Shown: piece after piece, positions 8,023 to 15,573 of the stretch | Position numbering within the stretch: position 1 is the stretch's first letter | How the letters are laid out: each line of letters opens with the position of its first letter | Source: Leptospira haakeii | Lineage (GTDB): Bacteria; Spirochaetota; Leptospiria; Leptospirales; Leptospiraceae | Direction: 5' to 3' | Assembly: GCF_002812045.1 (NCBI RefSeq) | Contig: NZ_NPEG01000024.1 | Coordinates: 1-17,961 of the forward strand | Length of the DNA stretch: 17,961 nucleotides | Position numbers and translations under genes: made by a program | Notes under the pieces: generated by a model | Database searches by the model: none | Told to the model about the DNA's origin: nothing | What the model saw: the letters and a program-made list of their open reading frames with translations, nothing else

Positions 8023-8817
8023 ATGAAATCGTATACTTATATCCAAATTGAAAAGAAAGGTCCCGTATTCTGTATCGCACTCAATCGTCCGGATGCCAGA
8101 AATGCGATGAACACACAAATGATCATGGAGTTAAGTGATGCTCTTACTGTTTACGAAGATGACCCGAGCTCCAGATGTGCAGTTCTTTATGCGAATGGTC
8201 TTCATTTTACTTTCGGCTTGGAATTAGAAGATGTTGCAAAATCCATCATTGATCAAGGTAGAAATTTTTTCCAAAAAGGGAATATCAACCCTTGGGATAC
8301 AGGAGGAACAGGCAGAGTTCGTAAAAAACCTTTGATCACAGCGGTCCATGGGTTTTGCCTAACTTTAGGAATTGAATTGATGCTTGCTTCCGACATCGCA
8401 CTCGCAGCGGAGAAAACCGTATTTGCTCAAATGGAAGTACAAAGAGGAATTTTGCCATTCGGTGGAGCTACGATCAGATTTGTAAGAGCTTCCGGTTGGG
8501 GTAACGCGATGAAATATATTCTGACCGGGGATACTTTCGATGCTCCCGAAGCATATCGGATCGGGATTGTACAAGAAGTTCTACCTAAAAAGGAACTATT
8601 AATAAGAGCAATAGAACTAGCTGAAAAAATTTCCGCTCAGGCTCCAAAGGCAATTGATGCAGTTCTGGCAAACGCAAGAAAGGCTATCGAGGTGGGAGAT
8701 TTAGAGGCAATAGATGATTTAGTTCCATTGGTAACTGATTGTTTAAAATCGGAAGATGGCCAAGAAGGGATCCGTTCCTTACTGGAAAAAAGAACCGCTG
8801 TTTTCAAAGGGAAATAG
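8023..8817 (+). CDS. enoyl-CoA hydratase/isomerase (crotonase family)
   Basis: The 264-residue product is a crotonase-fold enzyme. Both catalytic glutamates of classical enoyl-CoA hydratase (rat Glu144 and Glu164) appear to be kept: Glu118 in LTLGIELMLASD and Glu138 in FAQMEVQRG, exactly 20 residues apart as in the rat enzyme. The CoA-binding and oxyanion-hole regions are in NRPDARNAMN (21-30), HFTFGLELED (61-70) and HGFCLTLG. Hydration of trans-2-enoyl-CoA in beta-oxidation is the simplest assignment; isomerase or other crotonase activities cannot be excluded. I choose the ATG at 8023 because GGAGG (8013-8017) lies 5 nt before it; an in-frame GTG at 8011 would overlap that site. The acyl-CoA dehydrogenase gene follows on the same strand after 141 nt. 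The leader carries a palindromic operator candidate. Confidence 0.85.
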   Translation: MKSYTYIQIEKKGPVFCIALNRPDARNAMNTQMIMELSDALTVYEDDPSSRCAVLYANGLHFTFGLELEDVAKSIIDQGRNFFQKGNINPWDTGGTGRVRKKPLITAVHGFCLTLGIELMLASDIALAAEKTVFAQMEVQRGILPFGGATIRFVRASGWGNAMKYILTGDTFDAPEAYRIGIVQEVLPKKELLIRAIELAEKISAQAPKAIDAVLANARKAIEVGDLEAIDDLVPLVTDCLKSEDGQEGIRSLLEKRTAVFKGK

Positions 8818-8845
8818 TATTTTAACTTTTTCGAATATACTATTT
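8812..8845. repeat. AT-rich inverted repeat over the hydratase stop codon
   Basis: Arms AAATAGTAT (8812-8820) and ATACTATTT (8837-8845) are perfectly complementary over 9 bp, with a 16-nt loop containing a run of five T. The hydratase stop TAG is inside the left arm. With mostly A-T pairs and a large loop it would be a weak terminator; it could partly separate the hydratase and dehydrogenase transcripts. Confidence 0.3.
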
Positions 8846-8958
8846 TAGCCTATATCCATATTTAGTTTGCATTCCTAACAAACGATATTCGGATTCGGGG
8901 AATTCTACTTGCCTTCGCGTATGTTTCTTCGAGTTTAGCAAGATCCGAGGGATCATAA

Positions 8959-10131
8959 ATGGATTTTAGCCTAAGTTCCGATGAACAAGAGTTCACAGAA
9001 TCATTTCGTAATTTTTGCAAAAAGGAGATCCATCCTTTTGCGGAAGAAGCGGATAAAACAAAGGAACTTCCCAGATCCCATTATCTCAAACTAGGAGAAG
9101 CTGGCTACTTAGGCCTTTTGCATGAAGAGGAATTCGGCGGGCAAGGTGCAGGAGTTTTCTTGAGCACCTTGGCGATGGAGATCATTTCCGAATCTTGCGG
9201 TTCTACTTTTTTCAGCGCGGGAGCTTCTGCCGGCTTATTCGGACTTCCTATCAAACATTTCGGCACCCCGGAACAAAAGAAAAAATATCTGCCCGATATT
9301 ATCTCCGGTAAAACAATCGGCTCCTTAGGAGTTACGGAACCTGACGGAGGTTCCGACGTTTCAGGGCTTTCTTCTCTTGCTAAAAAATCAGGAAAGGATC
9401 GTTATCTTCTTTCCGGTCAAAAAACTTTCATCACAAATGCGCCTAATGCAGACTATTGTTTGGTTCTTGCAAGAACTCAGGACGAAACCGGAAAAGAAAA
9501 AGGACTCACTCATTTTATAGTAGATCTGAATTCCAAAGGTATCTCCAGATCTGCAGCAATGGATAAGATGGGGTTAAAGGCATCTCCTACCGGTGCATTA
9601 TTCTTCGAAGATGTAGAAGTTCCGGAAGAGAATATTTTAGGCAAATTGGGAAAAGGTTTTAGACAAACCATGCAGACTTTCAATGCAGAAAGACTTTCTT
9701 TAGCCGCTTATTCATTGGGAGTCATGAAGGCCTGTTTGGATGAGTCGAAATCCTTCTCTGCTTCTCGCAAAAGTTTCGGTAAATCGATTTATCAACACCA
9801 GGGTGTTGCATTCATGCTCGCGGAAATTTATTCCAAATACGAGGCCGCCAAATGGCTCACCTATAATACCGCCTGGGAAATGGAAAAAATAGAATCGGAA
9901 GGAAAAGGTTCCATGTCTCTTTCCGGAAAATGTGCTGCATGTAAATTATTCGCAACCACTGCAGCGAGAGAAGTTACAAATCTTGCAGTACAAATTCATG
10001 GCGGTGCGGGATATATGGATGAATACAAAGTTTCTCGTTTATATAGAGATACTCGCTTGGGAGAGATAGGCGGAGGAACTAGCGAGATCCAGAAATTGAT
10101 CATCTCCGGAAGTATCATGAAGGAAAATTAA
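8959..10131 (+). CDS. acyl-CoA dehydrogenase
   Basis: This 390-residue flavoenzyme of the acyl-CoA dehydrogenase family has the usual length. It contains the FAD/substrate signature LGVTEPDGGSDVSG (123-136), the ISGSIMKEN-type C-terminal helix, and the QIHGGAGYMDEY block (345-356). The position that carries the catalytic Glu in medium-chain enzymes (YEGT) reads GGGT here (371-374). The catalytic base is therefore probably Glu244 in FNAERL, the location used by isovaleryl-CoA and long-chain dehydrogenases. It performs FAD-dependent alpha,beta-dehydrogenation of an acyl-CoA, the step before the hydratase encoded just upstream. ATG at 8959 with GAGGG at 8947-8951. The chain-length preference is not determinable; the base position hints at branched or long chains. 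Confidence 0.9.
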   Translation: MDFSLSSDEQEFTESFRNFCKKEIHPFAEEADKTKELPRSHYLKLGEAGYLGLLHEEEFGGQGAGVFLSTLAMEIISESCGSTFFSAGASAGLFGLPIKHFGTPEQKKKYLPDIISGKTIGSLGVTEPDGGSDVSGLSSLAKKSGKDRYLLSGQKTFITNAPNADYCLVLARTQDETGKEKGLTHFIVDLNSKGISRSAAMDKMGLKASPTGALFFEDVEVPEENILGKLGKGFRQTMQTFNAERLSLAAYSLGVMKACLDESKSFSASRKSFGKSIYQHQGVAFMLAEIYSKYEAAKWLTYNTAWEMEKIESEGKGSMSLSGKCAACKLFATTAAREVTNLAVQIHGGAGYMDEYKVSRLYRDTRLGEIGGGTSEIQKLIISGSIMKEN

Positions 10132-10193
10132 TTTGTCTGAATTTCGAATTAATTTTGATATTATAGGTTAGAATCGAAATCAGAGGTTCACCA

Positions 10194-10622
10194 TTGATTC
10201 TTGCCCATACTTTACAAATACGCCCGGAAATCTTTGCATACTTATATATAATATTCAAAATTCCTATTAACTTCTGGATCGCTGGCTATTATAAAAAGTA
10301 TTATGAAAGTAAAAAAGAGAATCGAACGCTTCAATCCGTAATTCTTTCTATTTTCGATTTCAGCTTTTTTATTATATTATCATTTTTGCTAAATCATTCG
10401 AACGAATACGAAATAGGCGTAACAGCTCTTTCGTATTTTTTGATCAAAATAATTTCATTATCAATTTCCGTATTTCTGTTAAATCCAAGCGAATCTATAG
10501 ATAAGAAGAGCGGATTAGACAGGGCCTCCTCCATTGTTATAGGCCTTTTAGCTTCCACTGCAGGAGATATGATCATCTCAGTGCCTGCATTTACAGCAGC
10601 ATTCTTATATTCAATTTCATAA
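10194..10622 (+). CDS. small hydrophobic membrane protein, unknown function
   Basis: The 142-residue protein has about four predicted membrane helices (approximately 14-33, 48-66, 75-97 and 112-140) and a basic stretch YYKKYYESKKENR between the first two. I do not recognise a family. The start is TTG at 10194, supported by GAGG at 10183-10186 with 7-nt spacing. Base composition is more AT-rich than in the flanking dehydrogenase gene. It lies 62 nt after that gene on the same strand and converges with the Crp/Fnr gene, so it may be expressed alone or as a read-through partner. Confidence 0.6.
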   Translation: MILAHTLQIRPEIFAYLYIIFKIPINFWIAGYYKKYYESKKENRTLQSVILSIFDFSFFIILSFLLNHSNEYEIGVTALSYFLIKIISLSISVFLLNPSESIDKKSGLDRASSIVIGLLASTAGDMIISVPAFTAAFLYSIS

Positions 10623-10666
10623 AATAAAGACCTTTAATAATTATAAAAATACAATATACGACAAGA

Positions 10667-11395
10667 TCAATATCCTTCTTCGGAAAGTGAATGCAATTTG
10701 ATTGGATCTACGATCTCGATCCGATTTCGGGAACTAATAACCAATCCTTCCTTCTTTAGATTACGAAGCTCCCTGACGATTACTTCCCGAACGGTTCCTA
10801 TCGAGTCTGCCAAATTCTGCTGAGAAAGACTGACGGATAAATAAGGAGGTTTTTCGCCGCTGATTGCATTCAACAGTAAATGTTTTGCGAGTCTTTGTTT
10901 AACACTAGTAAAACTCGCTCCGTACAATTCGCGTAAAGCAGCGTACACCCTGCTTGCACATTCTTCCGCAAATAACCAAGCAAGATCATTGGATTTTTTT
11001 CCGTATGTTCTTAGATCGGAAAAGGATAAAGCCAGTATTTCCGAGTCAGTCAAGGCCTGTACAAAAGTCTCTTCCGGTTCCCCTACTTTAGGGTCAGGCG
11101 TTAGAGCTCCTACAATTCCCATCATATCTCCTTGTTTCGCATATCGAACAGTGAGTTGCCTTCCGGATTCCGCAAATAAATACATTCTGAAAAACCCAGA
11201 AACGACTAACCCGGCGTATTCAGGATCGGATTCATTTCTCTGTACGATCTGACCCGCTTTCAATTTTACAAGAATCCCGCGCTCCAAAAGAGGAAGGTAT
11301 ACTTCCTTGTTCAAAGTCGAAAAAATACTCAACTCGATTGCTCTCGAAACTTGTTTTGAAAATTTCATAGGTTTTTCGGATTTTTTCTTAATCAA
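10667..11395 (-). CDS. Crp/Fnr-family transcriptional regulator
   Basis: The 242-residue protein has an N-terminal cyclic-nucleotide-binding-like beta-barrel (about 35-125), a long dimerisation helix (130-160) and a C-terminal winged helix-turn-helix. The HTH reads LSQQNLADSIGTVREVIVREL (191-211), with TVREVIVREL as recognition helix, matching the Crp-type pattern. The Fnr-type N-terminal cysteine cluster is absent, so an oxygen-sensing iron-sulphur cluster is not expected; the effector is unknown. The longest reading starts with TTG at 11395. An in-frame ATG at 11368 would give 233 residues; neither has a strong ribosome-binding site. Divergent from the metallo-beta-lactamase-fold gene, which it may control. 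Confidence 0.83.
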   Translation of the reverse strand: MIKKKSEKPMKFSKQVSRAIELSIFSTLNKEVYLPLLERGILVKLKAGQIVQRNESDPEYAGLVVSGFFRMYLFAESGRQLTVRYAKQGDMMGIVGALTPDPKVGEPEETFVQALTDSEILALSFSDLRTYGKKSNDLAWLFAEECASRVYAALRELYGASFTSVKQRLAKHLLLNAISGEKPPYLSVSLSQQNLADSIGTVREVIVRELRNLKKEGLVISSRNRIEIVDPIKLHSLSEEGY

Positions 11396-11419
11396 TGGAA
11401 CAAAAGTCCCAGGCGATCT

Positions 11420-11453
11420 TTGAACTTACATGTATCTTAAAACCTATAAGTTC
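11420..11453 (+). promoter_or_regulatory. candidate promoter with overlapping inverted repeat
   Basis: TTGAAC (11420-11425) and TATAAG (11445-11450) form a plausible promoter with 19-nt spacing for the downstream hydrolase gene. A perfect inverted repeat, GAACTTA (11422-11428) and TAAGTTC (11447-11453), separated by 18 nt, lies across both boxes, so a dimeric regulator bound here would block or reposition RNA polymerase. The Crp/Fnr protein encoded divergently is the obvious candidate, though the arms do not match the TGTGA or TTGAT consensus half-sites. Confidence 0.38.
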
Positions 11454-11488
11454 TGAAATCCATTATTTCCGAACAATAGAGGTTTCTC

Positions 11489-12493
11489 ATGCAATATCGA
11501 AGTTCAAAGTTCTTTGGAAAGATTTTACTTTTTATTCTCCTTATCCCTTGCGTTGACTGCTTTTTAGGGGCTCCCATGAAAAAGGAGGTTCGAGTTTGGG
11601 GAGAAGAATCACAAACGACGAGAAAATTCAAGTCTTGGGAAGAAGTTTTCTCAAATCCCAGCCGTTTAGAGGTAACAGCTATTCTAACCGGATATGTCTT
11701 AACTGGCCCGTCTATTTTAATCGACGCTGAAAATCCTAAAACTCCTGAAAATGATAAGAAAGACCAATGGGTACCTTCTCTTAGTTATCTAGTTAAACAT
11801 CCGAAAAAAGGGTATTTCCTTTTAGATTCAGGAGTACCTACCGTGGACTCTAATAATCGTTGCGATTTCAGTTTAATCGGTCCTCTTTTTAATATAGAAT
11901 GTCGGTCTGAAAAAGGGAAAGATTTAGCGAGCCAGTTAGATACATTAAAGATTCCGAATGTAGATTTGAATTTTGTCTTAGCTTCCCATCTACACTGGGA
12001 TCATATAGGTGGAATGGAAGCGCTCAGAAAAAGAGGCCCCATTAAAATGCTTATTAGCGAAGAGGAAGCAAAAGACGCGAGTAGTCTTTTTTCCGTATTT
12101 CACGGATATTCATCCAAGGCACTTTCATTCGATTTCGACGTTTCTTTTCTTCCTCGGGATAAATTTTTTGAAATGCCGATATTAGGTTCGGTTTATGACC
12201 TTTATGGGGACGGTTCTACCTGGATCATTTCTGCCGAAGGACATACAAAAGGAGAGATAGCAATTCTGCTAAATGCAGCAAGCGGTCCTTTATTATTTAC
12301 TTTCGATGCATCACATCTAAAATCTGGATTCGATAACGAGATCACTCCGGGAGCAACGGTCGATAAAAATAAGAGTATGGAAATCATTCGTAAGATGAAT
12401 GCTTTTTCCAAAAAATTTCCGAAAGTGAAAGTGATCTACGGGCATGAACCAACACAATGGAAAGGAGATCCGATCGTTAGTTTAGCGAAATAA
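11489..12493 (+). CDS. exported metallo-beta-lactamase-fold hydrolase
   Basis: The 334-residue protein has a basic N-terminus and a hydrophobic segment (12-20) followed by PCVDC, which looks like a signal sequence; C21 or C24 could be lipidated, but the lipobox is poor. The metal-binding set is complete: HLHWDH (H167, H169, D171, H172), H252 in EGHTKGE, D273 in FTFDAS, and H319 in YGHE. It most resembles the lactonase-like branch of the superfamily (N-acyl-homoserine-lactonase annotation), a label too broad to imply quorum quenching. ATG with AGAGG six nt upstream. It stands alone, divergent from the Crp/Fnr gene and convergent with the GH18 gene. The substrate is unknown; a periplasmic or outer-membrane location is inferred. 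Confidence 0.78.
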   Translation: MQYRSSKFFGKILLFILLIPCVDCFLGAPMKKEVRVWGEESQTTRKFKSWEEVFSNPSRLEVTAILTGYVLTGPSILIDAENPKTPENDKKDQWVPSLSYLVKHPKKGYFLLDSGVPTVDSNNRCDFSLIGPLFNIECRSEKGKDLASQLDTLKIPNVDLNFVLASHLHWDHIGGMEALRKRGPIKMLISEEEAKDASSLFSVFHGYSSKALSFDFDVSFLPRDKFFEMPILGSVYDLYGDGSTWIISAEGHTKGEIAILLNAASGPLLFTFDASHLKSGFDNEITPGATVDKNKSMEIIRKMNAFSKKFPKVKVIYGHEPTQWKGDPIVSLAK

Positions 12494-12518
12494 TCTAAGT
12501 ATCACAAAATTCAGATCA

Positions 12519-13790
12519 TTAGGGAGAAGAAGACTGATTTGCTTCTTTTCCCAATTTTTCTTCCAGATATTTATTAATCTCAGGATCGTTATCTTCTATT
12601 AATTGCCAGAAAGAAAATCCTCGGATCTTATACTTATCCAATATTTTCATTTTCTTTTCGAAAGCTGTTCTGTTCATATAGAATGCTACTCGATCACAAC
12701 CGCCCATTCTATACCAGAGGGAAGGATCTGAATACACATGACCTTGGTGTCTGTATAAATAAGGCCTGAGATAGGTCCAATCTGCGGCCTTTGGTTGGGT
12801 TTTAAAAATTTCTAATACATCCGTAGGCTCTTCTTTCCTTGGAGCCATTTTATCCCTAATCCATTTTGCCCTGGAATAATAAACCGATTTTGTCTCAGCT
12901 TGGCAATGTAATGCCCAATCGTATCCGTAAGTTGGGATCGCCATATACAGTTTTTCGTTCGGGATACGAGCAACCGCATACTCCAAAATTTTATCAATCC
13001 ACCAATCGGGTGCTTGGGGTCCGGGCCCGGGAAAACCTTGTTTACGAGGATGTAGTTCATAGGCCATAATTTTGACCTTATCCGCAACCTTCCCTAAGAA
13101 CTCATAATCATGAGTCAACTGTCCTCTGTAAGCCTCATAAAAATCCACTTGGATGGGAGACTTTAGACCTTTGCAAGGATACACGGAAGGTTTTTCTGCA
13201 ACCGTCTTAGGATGAATTGCTACTGATAAAATTTTTCCTTTTTTATGCAGCTCATCTCGCAGAAGTATTAGAAATTCCTGAAATACTTCTTTTTTCTCAC
13301 AGGTCATTCCTTCGTAATCTATATCTATCCCATCATATCCGTAAGTATCTATCTCTTTAAGAATATTTTGGATATGAAGATCTCTGACTTTGGTGTTTCC
13401 GTTCAGGCCAATTACATCCGAAACTTTTTCGAAATCATTTTCCCATCGAAAGATCGTAGGAATGATCAATGTGCGCGGAGACATGAGCCTAAGCCAACGA
13501 ATCCTCTCGTCTATTTCGTCCTTTTTCCAAACAGAAAGTATACGCCCTGTATTGCTACGACCACCTTCCAGATTATACAAAAACGGATGGATCTCATCAT
13601 AGAGATGAACATATTTCATCATCGCATAAAAATCTTGGGACCAAGTGGAAGCTAATAAGCGACCTTCCGGAGCTGTATGAGGTACAACTTTTTGGGAGTC
13701 CTTAGGTCGCTCAAAAAAACAAGCCGCCAAAACCGTCGAAAATGCTAAAATAAGGATAGGGAAAAATAACTGAGCAATAATACGTTTCAA
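12519..13790 (-). CDS. GH18-family lipoprotein (chitinase/SleL-like)
   Basis: The product (423 residues from the TTG at 13790) starts MKRIIAQ, then a hydrophobic stretch and the lipobox VLAAC with Cys24 as lipidation site. The glycoside hydrolase 18 catalytic motif DGxDxDxE is intact as DGIDIDYE (153-160), Glu160 being the predicted acid/base. The later segments KVKIMAYE and [12 protein letters not shown] match the strands of the GH18 barrel in spore-lytic/chitinase-like members. The frame stays open to a possible start at 13946, but that would overlap the divergent AraC gene by 83 nt and would bury the signal peptide 52 residues inside, so the TTG is preferred. Predicted to cleave beta-1,4-linked N-acetylglucosamine polymers (chitin, peptidoglycan or exopolysaccharide) at the cell envelope. 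Confidence 0.78.
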   Translation of the reverse strand: MKRIIAQLFFPILILAFSTVLAACFFERPKDSQKVVPHTAPEGRLLASTWSQDFYAMMKYVHLYDEIHPFLYNLEGGRSNTGRILSVWKKDEIDERIRWLRLMSPRTLIIPTIFRWENDFEKVSDVIGLNGNTKVRDLHIQNILKEIDTYGYDGIDIDYEGMTCEKKEVFQEFLILLRDELHKKGKILSVAIHPKTVAEKPSVYPCKGLKSPIQVDFYEAYRGQLTHDYEFLGKVADKVKIMAYELHPRKQGFPGPGPQAPDWWIDKILEYAVARIPNEKLYMAIPTYGYDWALHCQAETKSVYYSRAKWIRDKMAPRKEEPTDVLEIFKTQPKAADWTYLRPYLYRHQGHVYSDPSLWYRMGGCDRVAFYMNRTAFEKKMKILDKYKIRGFSFWQLIEDNDPEINKYLEEKLGKEANQSSSP

Positions 13791-13863
13791 GGTTTCCGAG
13801 GTTTTTACAAATAGAAACGATGACAAGTCGGAAAACAAACCCAGAAAGAAGGCACTTCTAAAG

Positions 13864-14628
13864 ATGGAATACAAAAAAGATTTCAGTCCACTACAGCTCA
13901 ATCTAGGTATCCAGTATTCCGAGATCGCGCCTTGCACTGCACTCATTTCTTGTATCGCATACTATTGGGAGTTTAGTTCCGAATTATCTATACCAAGCCA
14001 ATACCAAGTAGTTCCAGATGCTTGTGTAGATCTAATAATTAAAATAAACAAAAAAAAAAAAATCTTAATTTCACTCTCCCCGACTTCTTTGGAAAATTTT
14101 CCGATCCAACCCGGCGATCGTTGGTTCGGGATACGATTTTTACCTTCTGGAATCCGTAGATTTTTCAAAATGGATCTGGGAGAAATAAAAGCTCAGACCT
14201 CTCCCTTTCTGGAAATATTCCCAAGGGAAGCTAAGGAGTTAGAAGAAAAATTAAGAATTTCTAATTCTTTTTTTAATCGGATCAAAACCTGTGATCTTTA
14301 TTTTTCGGAACTTTTAAAGAAGAAGGAACTGGAAACCGACCCGAGGGTCCAAACTTCCCTGCAAGAAATATATTCAGATTTTCAAAAGCCTACGGAAAAA
14401 TTAGGATTTCAAATTTCTTCCAGACATCTCAGAAGATTATTTTCAGAGAATATTGGACTTTCTCCAAAGGAATTCGCAAAGGTCCTGAGATTCCAAGCTG
14501 CTCTTAGACATTGGAAAGAAAACGGCCAGTTAGATATCGGAGAAGGTTTTTATGACCAAAGCCATTTTATCAAGGACTGGAAGAAGTTCACAGGCCTTAC
14601 ACCTTCTTCTTTGCGTAAATTCCGCTAA
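13864..14628 (+). CDS. AraC-family transcriptional regulator
   Basis: The 254-residue protein has an N-terminal domain of the type found in many short AraC regulators (IAYYWEF..., [21 protein letters not shown] around 30-105) and a C-terminal HTH domain ending in [26 protein letters not shown], a very typical AraC second helix-turn-helix. Positions 14050-14062 are 13 consecutive A, encoding four Lys plus part of the next codon, and could be slippage-prone. ATG at 13864; ribosome-binding site weak (AAGG around 13849). Divergent from the GH18 lipoprotein gene and 68 nt upstream of the VOC gene, with which regulators of this type are often paired. The ligand is unknown. Confidence 0.82.
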   Translation: MEYKKDFSPLQLNLGIQYSEIAPCTALISCIAYYWEFSSELSIPSQYQVVPDACVDLIIKINKKKKILISLSPTSLENFPIQPGDRWFGIRFLPSGIRRFFKMDLGEIKAQTSPFLEIFPREAKELEEKLRISNSFFNRIKTCDLYFSELLKKKELETDPRVQTSLQEIYSDFQKPTEKLGFQISSRHLRRLFSENIGLSPKEFAKVLRFQAALRHWKENGQLDIGEGFYDQSHFIKDWKKFTGLTPSSLRKFR

Positions 14629-14696
14629 TATTTTGTCCGATTTTTACAATTCAAATCTTTCATTTCAGGCTAAATTCCAAGTCATAGGAGAAACTT

Positions 14697-15080
14697 ATGA
14701 AATTAAACCCAGGAATAGTCACAAGTAAACTAAAAGAGACCAAGGAATTCTATATAGGCAAATTAGGATTTCAGATCGTTTTTGAGAATGATTGGTATAT
14801 TCTTCTTTCTACCCCGAACGGAAAACAGGAAATTTCATTCTTACTTCCGAATCTTCCGAGCCAACATCCTGCATTTCAAAAAGAATATGCAGGATTTGGA
14901 ATGTATCTCACTATTGAGACCGAAGATGTGGATTCTCTTTATTTTGAACTGAAAAAGAAAAACTTATCTATTCTTTTAGAGTTAAAAGAAGAAGAATGGG
15001 GGGACAGACATTTTGTTGTCTCTGATCCGAATGGGATCGGTATAGATTTTGTGAAATATACGGCGCCAGTGAACGCTTAG
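14697..15080 (+). CDS. VOC/glyoxalase-fold protein
   Basis: The 127-residue protein has the usual length of a vicinal-oxygen-chelate protein with two beta-alpha-beta-beta-beta repeats: FYIGKLGFQIVFEND (18-32), then FGMYLTIETEDVDSLYFELKKKN and HFVVSDPNGIGIDFVKY near the C-terminus. The glyoxalase I metal-binding residues are not all evident: the first strand lacks a His/Gln and the last strand has Asp rather than Glu in IDF, so a classical metal-dependent glyoxalase activity is doubtful. Members of this group include antibiotic-binding proteins, dioxygenases and PhnB-like proteins. ATG with AGGAG 6 nt upstream. It probably responds to, or works with, the upstream AraC regulator. Its stop overlaps that of the next gene on the other strand. 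Confidence 0.75.
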   Translation: MKLNPGIVTSKLKETKEFYIGKLGFQIVFENDWYILLSTPNGKQEISFLLPNLPSQHPAFQKEYAGFGMYLTIETEDVDSLYFELKKKNLSILLELKEEEWGDRHFVVSDPNGIGIDFVKYTAPVNA

Positions 15081-15451
15081 ATAGACATTCCGTTTTTCTT
15101 GAGTATATCCAAGGCGGTTTGTCTTAAGATCGGATGGACCACAAAATCTTCCGGATCCGGAGCTTTTCTTTCGGGTTCGGGAGTTTTGAACTTATCAGGT
15201 CCAATCCATTGAGAAAGTGCCCATAACATTCTTTGGAAAATTTCGTCTATCCTTCTCTGATAACCCGCCTTTTTATAATAACCGTAGGCGAGTATAGGGA
15301 GCTTTTTCTCGAACATGAAATGGTCTCCTAAACGAATCAGCCCGTCCTTGTATTCTGTTTTTAGAAAACATTCCCTGGCTTTTCGGATATCACCTTCATT
15401 AAAGGCCTGATTTCCTTGGCGGATCAGTTCCATTCTTTCTTTAGGATCCAT
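15077..15451 (-). CDS. small helical (TPR-like) protein, unknown function
   Basis: The 124-residue product has no signal peptide or membrane helix. The N-terminal half, RQGNQAFNEGDIRKARECFLKTEYKDGLIRLGDHFMFEKKLPILAYGYYKKAG, has the alternating small and aromatic residues of one to two tetratricopeptide-like helical hairpins, which would suggest a protein-binding role. The C-terminus is a short Pro/Glu-rich linker followed by a helix. I recognise no named family. ATG at 15451 without a clear ribosome-binding site. The stop codon TAA (15077-15079) overlaps the VOC stop TAG (15078-15080) on the other strand, so the two messages are complementary at their 3' ends. Divergent from bcp. Confidence 0.7.
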   Translation of the reverse strand: MDPKERMELIRQGNQAFNEGDIRKARECFLKTEYKDGLIRLGDHFMFEKKLPILAYGYYKKAGYQRRIDEIFQRMLWALSQWIGPDKFKTPEPERKAPDPEDFVVHPILRQTALDILKKNGMSI

Positions 15452-15573
15452 ATATTTACTGTCGGCCGATTTTCGAATTTCGCAAGGCTTTTTAGCTCCT
15501 TCTTCCCTTCTGAAAACGGAAACAAAACAAAAAATCTTGTATAGTAGCCGAGTTCCCTATCATTTGTCTTTGT

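Noticed and set aside
8947..8955. GATC-flanked small palindrome just before the acyl-CoA dehydrogenase start
   Set aside because: It is short, and the GAGGG between the repeats is adequately explained as the ribosome-binding site.
13791..13946. A 52-residue N-terminal extension of the GH18 protein
   Set aside because: It would overlap the divergent AraC gene, precedes a perfect lipoprotein signal peptide, and has no family similarity.
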